8,042 nucleotides of DNA from Planctomycetales bacterium (GTDB taxonomy: Bacteria; Planctomycetota; Planctomycetia; Planctomycetales; Planctomycetaceae): contig JAGVKR010000228.1 of the NCBI GenBank assembly GCA_020050375.1, forward strand, positions 1-8,042, read 5' to 3'. Shown here one piece after another: positions 1-5,832 of this stretch (its first letter is position 1; every line of letters begins with the position of its first letter). The notes under the pieces are model-generated. The model had not been told where the DNA came from, did no database searches, and saw nothing but the letters and a program-made list of their open reading frames with translations. A program made the position numbers and the translations under genes.

Positions 1-1
1 C

Positions 2-457
2 GACGTGCGCATGCCCGAAGTCGACGGACTCGAGTTGCAGCAGCAACTGGCGGCGCGCGGCAGCCGGCTGCCGATCATCATTCTCACCGGCCACGGCGAC
101 GTGCCGATGGCCGTTCAGGCACTGCGCGCCGGGGCCGTTGATTTCATCCAGAAGCCCTTCGAGAGCAACCGACTGCTGGCCAGCATTGAAGAAGCCATTT
201 CACTCGATGCCCGGACACGCCGACAGCAGATCGACCAGGCGGAGATCGAGTCCCGGCTCGCCCGACTCACACCCCGCGAGCACGAGGTCCTGGACAGAAT
301 CGTCGACGGACTGCCGACCAAATCGATCGCCGCGACGCTCGGTTCGAGCTTCAACACCGTTCAAAACCAGCGGGCGAGCATTCTCCGGAAGATGCACGCG
401 GAGTCGGTCGCCGATCTGGTGCGGATGGTGATGATCGTCCGCGCCGCTCGCGGCTGA
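2..457 (+). CDS. FixJ-type response regulator, 3' part (5' end outside window)
   Basis: This is the C-terminal two thirds of a two-component response regulator that binds DNA when phosphorylated by a partner histidine kinase. The frame is open from base 2, where GAC encodes the likely phospho-acceptor Asp of the 'D-V-R-M-P' loop, so the true start lies upstream and the GTG at base 5 is only an internal Val codon. Receiver features follow in order: the conserved Thr in 'ILTGHGD' and the conserved Lys in 'IQKPF'. A linker of about 25 residues leads to a LuxR/FixJ helix-turn-helix beginning 'LTPREHEVLD', with recognition helix 'NTVQNQRASILRKM'. All visible switch residues are intact, so this is a functional-looking FixJ/TodR-type regulator. 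Its kinase is not in the window. A second regulator gene follows 141 bases downstream on the same strand. The target genes cannot be told from the sequence. Confidence 0.9.
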   Translation, partial: DVRMPEVDGLELQQQLAARGSRLPIIILTGHGDVPMAVQALRAGAVDFIQKPFESNRLLASIEEAISLDARTRRQQIDQAEIESRLARLTPREHEVLDRIVDGLPTKSIAATLGSSFNTVQNQRASILRKMHAESVADLVRMVMIVRAARG

Positions 458-467
458 ACCTCGGGCG

Positions 468-481
468 GGGGTATCTACCCC
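468..481. promoter_or_regulatory. Palindrome GGGGTA-TC-TACCCC, candidate regulator binding site
   Basis: A perfect inverted repeat of two 6-base arms separated by 2 bases lies 10 bases after the first regulator's stop codon. The loop is too short and no T-run follows, so it is not a terminator. About 2 bases downstream is TTGAGG (483-488), a possible -35 element, with weak -10 candidates near 507-512. That would place the palindrome near -43, a usual activator position. The TACCCC half-sites loosely resemble the TACYYMT heptamers bound by NarL-type proteins, although the orientation differs from the NarL 7-2-7 site. Binding by either neighbouring regulator is inference. Confidence 0.4.
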
Positions 482-598
482 GTTGAGGCCAGAATAGTCT
501 GAATCAGCTATGGAGGAAAATGCCTCTATGTCCGATAATGTGCATCAAGGGGGGAGCCTGACGGGCGTGGCGTCTCGCCGGAAGCGTAAGGAAGTCAC

Positions 599-1258
599 AT
601 GGATATGCCACGGATCCGCGTCGCGATTGTTGACCGGCAGCGGGTCTTCATCGACGCGCTTTGTTTTCGGCTGACGAGCGAACCTGACCTGCAGGTCGTT
701 TGCGAGGTCGAAGACCCCGAAAGCGGTTGGGGCAATTTGCAAGAGGCCCGTCCCGACGTTCTGATTCTCGACGGTGAAATTCCGCTCGGACGGGCGTTTG
801 ATCTCGCGGCCGATGTCCGCCGCCGTTTGCCCGCCACGAAGATTCTCGTGTTGTTCAACGCGCCTTCCGATTCGCTGCTCGATCAGGCGCTGCGCTTGCG
901 GATGGAAGGATTGCTCTCGCGCTCCGAATCACTGACACAATTGGTGCAGGGGCTTCGTAAAGTGGCGGCCGGCGAACGGCCGGTGTCTCCCGCCATTGGG
1001 ACGCGACTCGATTTCGACCCCGGCTGTGGCGAGTACCGCTTGCGAGTCGACCCCAACTCGCGCGGGCTGACCGACCGGCAGCTCGAAATCCTGAGACATC
1101 TGGCCCGCGGCGACAGTGTGAAGGCCGTGGCGCGAAAGCTGTTCCTGTCTCCCAAGTCGGTGGACAACCAGAAGTTTCGGATCATGTCGAAGCTCGGCGT
1201 TCGCGACAAGGTCAGCCTGGCTCTGTACGCGGTGCGCGAAGGGTTGATTCAGCCATAG
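599..1258 (+). CDS. NarL/LuxR-type response regulator with degenerate receiver
   Basis: This is a complete 219-residue protein, the usual NarL-family size, with a receiver domain at about residues 5-125 and a LuxR-type helix-turn-helix at about 155-213. The HTH starts 'LTDRQLEILRHLARG' and has the recognition helix 'SPKSVDNQKFRIMSKLG', a variant I associate with planctomycete regulators. The receiver keeps one acidic residue (D12) and a plausible phospho-acceptor (D58 in 'LILDGE'). The second acidic residue is replaced by R13 ('VDRQ' instead of 'VDDH'), the switch Thr/Ser after beta-4 is F86, and the conserved Lys is R108. It may therefore work without normal phosphorylation, or bind DNA constitutively. 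The ATG at 599 is preceded by AAGGAAG at suitable spacing. No kinase is adjacent. The family assignment is firm, but the targets are unknown. Confidence 0.88.
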   Translation: MDMPRIRVAIVDRQRVFIDALCFRLTSEPDLQVVCEVEDPESGWGNLQEARPDVLILDGEIPLGRAFDLAADVRRRLPATKILVLFNAPSDSLLDQALRLRMEGLLSRSESLTQLVQGLRKVAAGERPVSPAIGTRLDFDPGCGEYRLRVDPNSRGLTDRQLEILRHLARGDSVKAVARKLFLSPKSVDNQKFRIMSKLGVRDKVSLALYAVREGLIQP

Positions 1259-1317
1259 AGTGCGCGACCTGCCGTCGATCGCCGCGGGTTGTCACTGCGC
1301 CCAGGTCGAGCTCTGGC

Positions 1318-1346
1318 TATTCATGCCCGCATGCGGGCGGCATAAT
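1318..1346 (+). promoter_or_regulatory. Possible promoter with a palindromic operator in its spacer
   Basis: CATAAT at 1341-1346 matches five of six -10 consensus bases, and TATTCA at 1318-1323 is a weak -35 at 17-base spacing. The spacer contains the perfect 14-base palindrome GCCCGCATGCGGGC (1325-1338), where a bound repressor would block RNA polymerase. Transcription would begin about 80 bases before the secreted-protein gene at 1432. The palindrome is seen directly; the promoter is tentative because the -35 is poor. Confidence 0.35.
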
Positions 1347-1431
1347 CGGATCGTCGCTGCGCGAAACGTTCGGCGCAACCTTCATTGCGCGGGGTGCTGA
1401 GGCCGTCATTGATCCGAAAGGCGGACCCGAG

Positions 1432-2595
1432 ATGTCGTTATTCCTGATCCTGGCGCTGCTGTTATCCGACACTCAGGTCCTGGGCAAGACTTCGATCCCC
1501 ACCCCGTGGGGATGGCTCGAGGCGGGCGACGAGTCGGCCGGGATCTACCTCGCACAAATTGCTCGCATGCCCAAGGATCGTTGTCTGCTTCTCCCCGCCG
1601 ACATGCCACCGCTTGCCGCGGCACACCAAATCGAGGGGTGGGAGCGCACGCCACTGTCGTTCGAGTTCAGCAGCGATGCAAAGGAACTGCGGTTGTGTCT
1701 GCCGGAAGACGACGCATCTCCAATGGCCGATCGCGTGATCGTGCTCGAAGTCGCCGACAAATCCATTCAACGTTCCGACGGCCGGAACGTCTTTTGTGCC
1801 AGCGACGCGAAGATCGCGGGAACGACGGCTCGCCTCGAAAGTCGGCGTGGGCACCGGCGAATCGAGTTCGGAACGGACGCCTCGGCCTCCGCGAGTTGGG
1901 ATTACAAAGCCAAGCGCCCGGGAATGTACGACGTCGAGATCACGTATTCATTGACCGGCGGCTCGGAAAGCCAGGTCGAAGCTACGCTGGCTGATGCCGC
2001 AGTGTCGGCCCCGCTGACTTCGACAAATAGCCAGCTCCGTTACAAATCTCTCCGCCTGGGCCAGCTCTATCTCCCGAAGCCCGGTGAACATCAGCTCAAG
2101 ATCCGGTCCACGAACTCGTCGGGAAAAGTGGCTTTCAACCTGCTCGCCGTCACGCTCCGTCCGGCGTGCGAGGGAAAACCGATCGTCCAAGCCGAAGACG
2201 GCAGCGTGACCTGCCATGCCCGTGACGTGACGATACACGGCGTGCAGGTGCAGTACGAACCGAAGCCCGAGAAGAGCACGGTTGGATTCTGGACCATTCC
2301 CAGTGACCGGGTGACGTGGGACTTTACGTTCAATGCGCCTGGACAGTTCGATGTTGAGATTTTGCAAGGCTGCGGGAAGGGGCAGGGGGGAAGCGAGGTC
2401 GAATTGTCGGTCGATGGCCAGCCGTTGCGGTTCGTCGTCGAAGATACGGGCCACTTCCAGAACTTCGTTCCGCGAACGATCGGTCAGGTCAAACTCGATC
2501 GTCCGGGGCGCTACGAAATCCTCGTCAAGCCGCTCCGAAAAGCGGGAGTGGCGGTGATGGACCTGCGGCAGGTCCGGCTCGTGCCGAGGAATTGA
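1432..2595 (+). CDS. Exported protein: fucosidase-type C-terminal domain plus two beta-sandwich (DUF5077/CBM-like) domains
   Basis: This 387-residue protein has a short hydrophobic N-terminus (about residues 1-18) that looks like a signal peptide. Residues about 38-107 have the pattern of the small C-terminal beta-sandwich of GH29 alpha-L-fucosidases: a short beta segment, 'EGWERTPLSFEF', then 'LRLCLPEDDASPMADRVIVLEV'. Two related modules follow, at about 120-245 and 250-386. Both share 'W-D' then 'PG-x-[YF]-DVEI' (SWDYKAKRPGMYDVEI and TWDFTFNAPGQFDVEI), a late 'GQ-x-x-L' strand with 'PG', and a closing '[VT]x-LR'-like strand. The second carries 'QGCGKGQGGSEVELSV', typical of modules attached to planctomycete glycosidases and sulfatases. 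No GH29 catalytic domain is present, and the upstream gene is a regulator, so none was split off nearby. Likely role, by inference: binding carbohydrate or another ligand outside the cytoplasm. The ATG at 1432 has only a weak purine-rich upstream site. Confidence 0.65.
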   Translation: MSLFLILALLLSDTQVLGKTSIPTPWGWLEAGDESAGIYLAQIARMPKDRCLLLPADMPPLAAAHQIEGWERTPLSFEFSSDAKELRLCLPEDDASPMADRVIVLEVADKSIQRSDGRNVFCASDAKIAGTTARLESRRGHRRIEFGTDASASASWDYKAKRPGMYDVEITYSLTGGSESQVEATLADAAVSAPLTSTNSQLRYKSLRLGQLYLPKPGEHQLKIRSTNSSGKVAFNLLAVTLRPACEGKPIVQAEDGSVTCHARDVTIHGVQVQYEPKPEKSTVGFWTIPSDRVTWDFTFNAPGQFDVEILQGCGKGQGGSEVELSVDGQPLRFVVEDTGHFQNFVPRTIGQVKLDRPGRYEILVKPLRKAGVAVMDLRQVRLVPRN

Positions 2596-2652
2596 TCGTC
2601 TTTTGACGGCAGAAATGGCGATCAATCCCGGCGGTTCCCGGCGCCGGCACAT

Positions 2653-2668
2653 AGTTGTCTGGACAACT
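2653..2668. promoter_or_regulatory. MarR-type operator palindrome AGTTGTC-TG-GACAACT
   Basis: A perfect 16-base inverted repeat (7-base arms, 2-base centre) ends 30 bases before the MarR-family start codon at 2699. A further half-site GTTGTC follows at 2669-2674. MarR dimers typically bind 16-20 base palindromes of this kind overlapping their own promoter and so repress their own gene. Position and symmetry make autoregulation the best reading, though binding is not shown by the sequence itself. Confidence 0.7.
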
Positions 2669-2698
2669 GTTGTCGGGACCGATAGAGTCGGAAATCGT

Positions 2699-3184
2699 AT
2701 GCCCACTTCATCCACCACCGCGGCCCGCCGCCATTTCGATTCACCGCAGCAGGAAGCGTTCCTGAATTTGTGGCGGACGTACGATCGCCTGCGGTTGCTC
2801 GAAGACGAGTTGTTCAGTCAGTTCGACCTGACTCCCCAGCAATACAATCTGTTGCGTTTGCTGCGCGGCGAGCACCCGCAACCCTTTCCGACGCTTTCGC
2901 TCGCCTCGCGACTCGTCTCGCGGGCTCCCGACATCACGCGAATGCTCGACAAGCTGGAGGAGCGCGGATGGATTGCCCGGGAGCGTCCGTCGGATAACCG
3001 ACGTCTGGTCCTGGTTCGAATCACGCCCGCCGGCCTGGCTCTGCTCAAGCGGCTCGATCGTCCCGTCCGCGACTGTCACGATCGCCAGCTCGGTCACCTC
3101 GCGCCGGCTGATCTTGAACGGCTGATCACTTTGCTTGAACGAGCCCGCGCGCCGCACGAGCCGGTCGAAGGGTCGTGGAAGTGA
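2699..3184 (+). CDS. MarR-family transcriptional regulator
   Basis: This is a 161-residue winged-helix repressor of the MarR family, which binds DNA as a dimer and usually releases it on binding a small phenolic ligand or after oxidation. From the start, helix 1 contains 'QQEAFLNLWRTYDRLRLLEDELFSQFDLTPQQYNLLRLL'-like sequence (residues about 17-55). Next come the DNA-recognition helix 'LASRLVSRAPDITRMLDKLEERGWIARERPSDNRR' and the wing 'DNRRLVLVRITPAGLALL', with the classic D-x-R signature; the C-terminal dimerisation helix closes the protein. The frame is open further upstream to a TTG at 2603, but I chose the ATG at 2699. An upstream start would put the operator-like palindrome inside the coding region, the extra residues do not resemble the family, and GGAA lies about 6 bases before this ATG. 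The 3' end is followed by non-coding sequence, so it is probably monocistronic. The regulated targets are not visible; no efflux pump or oxidoreductase gene adjoins it. Confidence 0.88.
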   Translation: MPTSSTTAARRHFDSPQQEAFLNLWRTYDRLRLLEDELFSQFDLTPQQYNLLRLLRGEHPQPFPTLSLASRLVSRAPDITRMLDKLEERGWIARERPSDNRRLVLVRITPAGLALLKRLDRPVRDCHDRQLGHLAPADLERLITLLERARAPHEPVEGSWK

Positions 3185-3482
3185 CCTCCGCCTGGGGGTC
3201 GTGGCCGACATTACGTCGGGCGTGTCCGCCTCGAATGGTCGGCCCCCGATGCCTGGCGCCGTTTCGAAGACTCGATTCGCGCACCGGATACCTTCGGGGC
3301 CGAATCAGCTTCTTCAATTCGTTTGCGAAATGGCGGAATAGAAAACCCTCCCACATTGGCGGGAGGGTTGAAAATGGGGGACTCAAAGGGATCAATCGCG
3401 GCAGCGCCGAACAATCGTTCCCCCGCCCTCAAGGCAGGCACGCGCTGATTGGGCAAATCGACTCGCAATTGCCGATAACAAA
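3185..3482. other. Intergenic stretch between MarR gene and tRNA-Glu
   Basis: About 300 bases lie between the MarR stop codon and the 3' end of the tRNA. Short open frames here show no recognisable domain and no convincing ribosome binding site. The only clear structure is the hairpin at 3344-3369. I see no repeats, mobile-element ends or small RNA genes that I can support. Confidence 0.6.
3341..3369 (-). terminator. Rho-independent terminator (minus strand)
   Basis: AACCCTCCC (3344-3352) pairs perfectly with GGGAGGGTT (3361-3369) around an 8-base loop. Read on the minus strand, the GC-rich stem runs into TTTTC (bases 3345-3341), the usual intrinsic terminator layout. It lies about 115 bases beyond the tRNA-Glu 3' end, so it probably ends that transcript. 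On the plus strand the stem is followed by GAAAA, so it would be a poor terminator for the MarR gene. Confidence 0.65.
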
Positions 3483-3556
3483 TGACCCCAGCGGGATTTG
3501 AACCCGCATTGCAGGGATGAAAACCCTGTGTCCTAACCGGGTTAGACGATGGGGCC
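3483..3556 (-). tRNA. tRNA-Glu (anticodon UUC)
   Basis: The minus strand folds into a full 74-base cloverleaf. The acceptor stem is GGCCCCA with TGGGGTC and discriminator A, and the D arm is GTCT...GGAC. The anticodon stem is CAGGG/CCCTG around loop TTTTCAT, giving anticodon TTC. A 4-base variable region and the T arm GCGGG-TTCAAAT-CCCGC complete it. The 'CATCGTCTA' start is typical of bacterial tRNA-Glu. The 3' CCA is not encoded and would be added by the CCA-adding enzyme. Besides translation, Glu-tRNA supplies tetrapyrrole synthesis in organisms using the C5 route. The gene stands alone, between the lipoprotein gene and the terminator, with its own promoter upstream. Confidence 0.96.
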
Positions 3557-3571
3557 AGCCATCAAACGGAA

Positions 3572-3599
3572 GATATAGGGCCGGCCAGTCGACTGTCAA
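3572..3599 (-). promoter_or_regulatory. Sigma-70-type promoter of tRNA-Glu
   Basis: On the minus strand a perfect -35 TTGACA (3599-3594) is followed after 16 bases by TATATC (3577-3572) as the -10. The predicted start is near 3565, a few bases before the mature tRNA 5' end at 3556. This is the best promoter match in the window, as expected for a stable RNA gene. Confidence 0.75.
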
Positions 3600-3633
3600 G
3601 CGGCTGAAACCATGCTCGACGCTCGGTTGGAGA

Positions 3634-4314
3634 TCAGTTGAGGGCCGTGTTCACATAATCGTCGCCTGCGAACGATTCGTAGAACAGCACGCCGATCTCG
3701 TTGCTGAGGGTTGAAAGATACAGCTTCTTGAAGTTGGCGTAAGAATGGTTGTAGACCGATTCGGGCCCGCTTCTGGGGAAGCGCGAGACCATCTCTTTGC
3801 TGTAGATCACGTTTCCATCCTTCTTGTCTTCATCCATCTGGACGACGGTGACCATCGCGTCGGCCCGACCGCGATACAGGTCAGAGCTATGCTCCTCGAA
3901 CAGGCTGTAGTCTCTCAGATCGATGTGGACGATGTAATCGACCTTGAACTCGGCTCCAACCTCGGCGGCCTTCTGCCAATCCTTGTTCTTGTCGAGCCAG
4001 GCATGGACGCGGTCGGGGTCGATGACGTTGATCTTGTTCAGGTTCAGCCGAAGGGCGACGTGCTTGGCGAGCTCGTAATCGACGGCGTCATTGTCCCATC
4101 GCAGCTCGGTGGGGGCGTAACACATCACCATCACCGTTTTGTTCTTGCCGGTGAGCGATTTTCCCGTCTGCTTATGAAAATCGGGCTCGATCGCCGGCGG
4201 GCCGCCGATCAGATATCCCAGCAGGATCACCGCATTACAGCCGGTCAGGCTGCCGGCTCCCACCAGCAGAACGGCCAGATGCAGGACGCGTCGGCAGAAA
4301 GCGGCACAGGACAT
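3634..4314 (-). CDS. Putative lipoprotein, paralogue of the upstream gene (copy 2)
   Basis: This 226-residue protein begins with a lipoprotein signal: an Arg-containing n-region, hydrophobic 'LHLAVLLVGAGS', then lipobox 'LTGC' with Cys26 as the predicted lipidated residue. The mature part has alternating beta and alpha segments: 'KQTGKSL' (48-54), a 'TVMVMCYAP' strand, a helix with 'YELAKHVALRLN', strand 'INVIDPDRVHAWL', strand 'VDYIVHIDL', then 'LYRGRADAMVTVVQMD'. It closes with the helix 'LYLSTLSNEIGVLFYESF'. It aligns along its whole length with the next lipoprotein upstream. The strand/helix order resembles the small domain of CsgG, PelC and TolB-N proteins; that is inference, and the function is unknown. 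I chose the ATG at 4314 because AAGGAA lies about 7 bases upstream and the signal then starts directly. A GTG at 4398, overlapping the previous stop as GTGA, would add 28 residues before the signal. Confidence 0.75.
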   Translation of the reverse strand: MSCAAFCRRVLHLAVLLVGAGSLTGCNAVILLGYLIGGPPAIEPDFHKQTGKSLTGKNKTVMVMCYAPTELRWDNDAVDYELAKHVALRLNLNKINVIDPDRVHAWLDKNKDWQKAAEVGAEFKVDYIVHIDLRDYSLFEEHSSDLYRGRADAMVTVVQMDEDKKDGNVIYSKEMVSRFPRSGPESVYNHSYANFKKLYLSTLSNEIGVLFYESFAGDDYVNTALN

Positions 4315-4394
4315 CGAACGGTTCCTTGCGTTGGAAATCGGCACGGCGGAATGCATGGATTGCGACAGGGACTCAACAACGGGTCGGCGATGGG

Positions 4395-5114
4395 TCACAG
4401 GTCGTCCCCGGGGCGATGATCGTAAAACAATCGCGCCAGCTCTTCGCTGAGGCGCGCCAAATAGCGTTGCTTGAAGAGGGACAACTTCTCCTGGTCGGCC
4501 GAGATCGGCTGATGGACGGGATACTTCGATTCGAACGGCCGGTGATAGATCTGCTTGGCGAGCTTCTTGCCCCCCACTGCCGCCGGCTTCAGCTCGACGA
4601 CGACGACGGTGCCGCGTGAGTGACCGCGGTAGAGCGACGGACTGTTGCTCTCGCGGAAGCCGAATTCATCGAACTTGATCAGCACGATGAAATCGGCTCC
4701 GAACTTGGGTCCGATTTCGGCAAGGTCGGTCGCGTCGTCGATTCCGCCGTTGTCGTCGATCCACCGATTGACCTTTTGCGATTCGATCACGTCGATCTGA
4801 TGCTGGCGAAAGCGGAGTGTGAGCTCGGCAATGACGTCGAAGTCGAGCGACGGGTGCTCGGCCCGCGCGCCCGATTCGGAGCTCGCAAGAATGACGACTT
4901 TCTTCCCTTTCTCGTCGAGGCTGCGGCCGGTTTGTTTCTTGAGATCAGCGTCGTCCAGCGGAAAGCCTTTGAAGATCTGCAGGACGCCGATCACGATCTG
5001 GCACCCGGTCAGCGGCATGAGCAGAATCGCGGCCACGGCCAATGGCCAGGCCACGCGCAAAAACCGCCTGCGTCCGGAGATTCGTCCGGCCGCGGGACTC
5101 CACTGGCGATCCAT
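4395..5114 (-). CDS. Putative lipoprotein, paralogue of the downstream gene (copy 1)
   Basis: This 239-residue envelope protein has n-region 'GRRRFLRVAW', hydrophobic 'PLAVAAILLMP' and lipobox 'LTGC' (Cys38). The RRRFLR stretch (15-20) is close to the twin-arginine motif, so Tat export before lipidation is possible. The mature part mirrors its neighbour: 'KKQTGRSL' (59-66), strand 'KKVVILASSES', helix 'FDVIAELTLRFRQ', strand 'IDVIESQKVNRWI', strand 'ADFIVLIKFDEF', 'LYRGHSRGTVVVVEL' and C-terminal helix 'RYLARLSEELARLFYDH'. No enzymatic motif or known family is apparent, and a CsgG/PelC/TolB-N-like fold is a guess from segment order. I chose the ATG at 5114, with AGGA 6 bases upstream; a TTG at 5138 would add 8 residues without a good site. 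It lies 60 bases after the DUF2752 gene and 80 bases before copy 2, so the three are probably cotranscribed. Confidence 0.77.
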   Translation of the reverse strand: MDRQWSPAAGRISGRRRFLRVAWPLAVAAILLMPLTGCQIVIGVLQIFKGFPLDDADLKKQTGRSLDEKGKKVVILASSESGARAEHPSLDFDVIAELTLRFRQHQIDVIESQKVNRWIDDNGGIDDATDLAEIGPKFGADFIVLIKFDEFGFRESNSPSLYRGHSRGTVVVVELKPAAVGGKKLAKQIYHRPFESKYPVHQPISADQEKLSLFKQRYLARLSEELARLFYDHRPGDDL

Positions 5115-5174
5115 CGCCGGTCCTTCGGGTTGAGTCAAACGAAATGGGAGAGGTAGGATATGCCGCGTCGTGCG

Positions 5175-5618
5175 TCAGCCGCCGATGATTTGAAACAGCC
5201 AGTTTGCCACACTGACGCCGACCACAACTGCGACCAGCGCCGAAAGGCTTTTCGTCGGTTGAGAGACGCCGACGAGCCGACCGCGACTGGCGCTCCACCA
5301 GCACCAGGGAATTTGTGCCGCGCACACGAGTGCGAGCACGGCTCCTCCGGCGTTGGTTTCGACGGCCTGTGCGAAGTGACCGCGCGTGAAATGAGAGAAA
5401 CTGGTTGTCATGCCGCAACTGAAACAGGGGATGCCGAACAGCATGCGGAACGTGCAGGGGGGCAGCCCCAGCCGTTGATGAGTCCCGAATCCCCGCGGAT
5501 CGGGCTCGAGCATGCGGGCCGAGGCAAAACCACCCAGCAAAAACAGACTCCACGCCAGGAGCAGCCATCGGCCGCCTGAACTGACGGGAAATCCGCCCGT
5601 GCCTACGCTGTGAGTCAT
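5175..5618 (-). CDS. DUF2752 family small membrane protein
   Basis: This 147-residue protein has the DUF2752 signature 'PPCTFRMLFGIPCFSCGMTTSFSHFTRGHFAQA', meaning a Cys, then 'GIPCxxCGMTTSF', then the conserved 'RG...A' helix. Three hydrophobic stretches are likely membrane spans: near 17-34, 88-105 and 122-144. The three Cys residues between spans 1 and 2 could bind metal or form disulfides; the biochemical role of the family is not established. I chose the ATG at 5618. The frame stays open to 5843, but the added 75 residues are an Arg/Glu/Ser-rich translation of the purine repeat and do not belong to the family. No Shine-Dalgarno precedes the ATG; the minus strand there is pyrimidine-rich (TTTCCTCC). 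The two lipoprotein genes follow, suggesting a shared envelope role. Confidence 0.82.
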   Translation of the reverse strand: MTHSVGTGGFPVSSGGRWLLLAWSLFLLGGFASARMLEPDPRGFGTHQRLGLPPCTFRMLFGIPCFSCGMTTSFSHFTRGHFAQAVETNAGGAVLALVCAAQIPWCWWSASRGRLVGVSQPTKSLSALVAVVVGVSVANWLFQIIGG

Positions 5619-5731
5619 GGAGGAAATGTGAGGCCGCGGTAAATATCCGGTTCGCACGGTTTGTGCAATAGCGCTTTGAAAAGGGGGCTTGGGACCTGAG
5701 GGCTGGCGATTGAGGTGACAGTCTTTTGGCC

Positions 5732-5828
5732 GAAGGAGACAGAGAGATGGGGAGAAGGAGAGACGAGGAGAAAACGATTCTCTCCGTCTCCCCCTCTCTC
5801 TGTCTCTCTGTCTCTCTGTCTCTCCTTC
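5732..5828. repeat. Polypurine/polypyrimidine imperfect inverted repeat
   Basis: The plus strand is almost pure purine from 5732 to about 5775 (GAAGGAGACAGAGAGATGGG onward) and almost pure pyrimidine from about 5778 to 5828. The right arm is the approximate reverse complement of the left, with extra copies: the 8-mer TGTCTCTC occurs three times in tandem at 5801-5824, against a single counterpart on the left. The arms could form a long imperfect hairpin around an AAAACG centre. No transposase, terminal repeat or T-run is present. It lies between dapF and the DUF2752 gene, where it could act as a transcription roadblock or simply be an expanded dispersed repeat. Confidence 0.75.
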
Positions 5829-5832
5829 TTCC

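Noticed and set aside
510..674. Short plus-strand frame of 54 codons (ATG at 510 or 528) overlapping the start of the second response regulator
   Set aside because: The internal ATG at 528 has GGAGG upstream, so a leader peptide is conceivable. The translation has no features, and the overlapping regulator start at 599 has its own good site.
1948..2718. Minus-strand open frame of 256 codons opposite the secreted protein and the MarR upstream region
   Set aside because: It runs across two genes' sense sequences and the MarR operator. Its translation is Arg-rich without recognisable domains.
3745..4419. Plus-strand open frame opposite the second lipoprotein
   Set aside because: The minus-strand frame has a signal peptide, a lipobox and a paralogue next door, so this frame is a shadow.
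5801..5824. Tandem TGTCTCTC units considered as a CRISPR-like array
   Set aside because: The units are contiguous 8-mers without spacers, so this is a simple tandem repeat.
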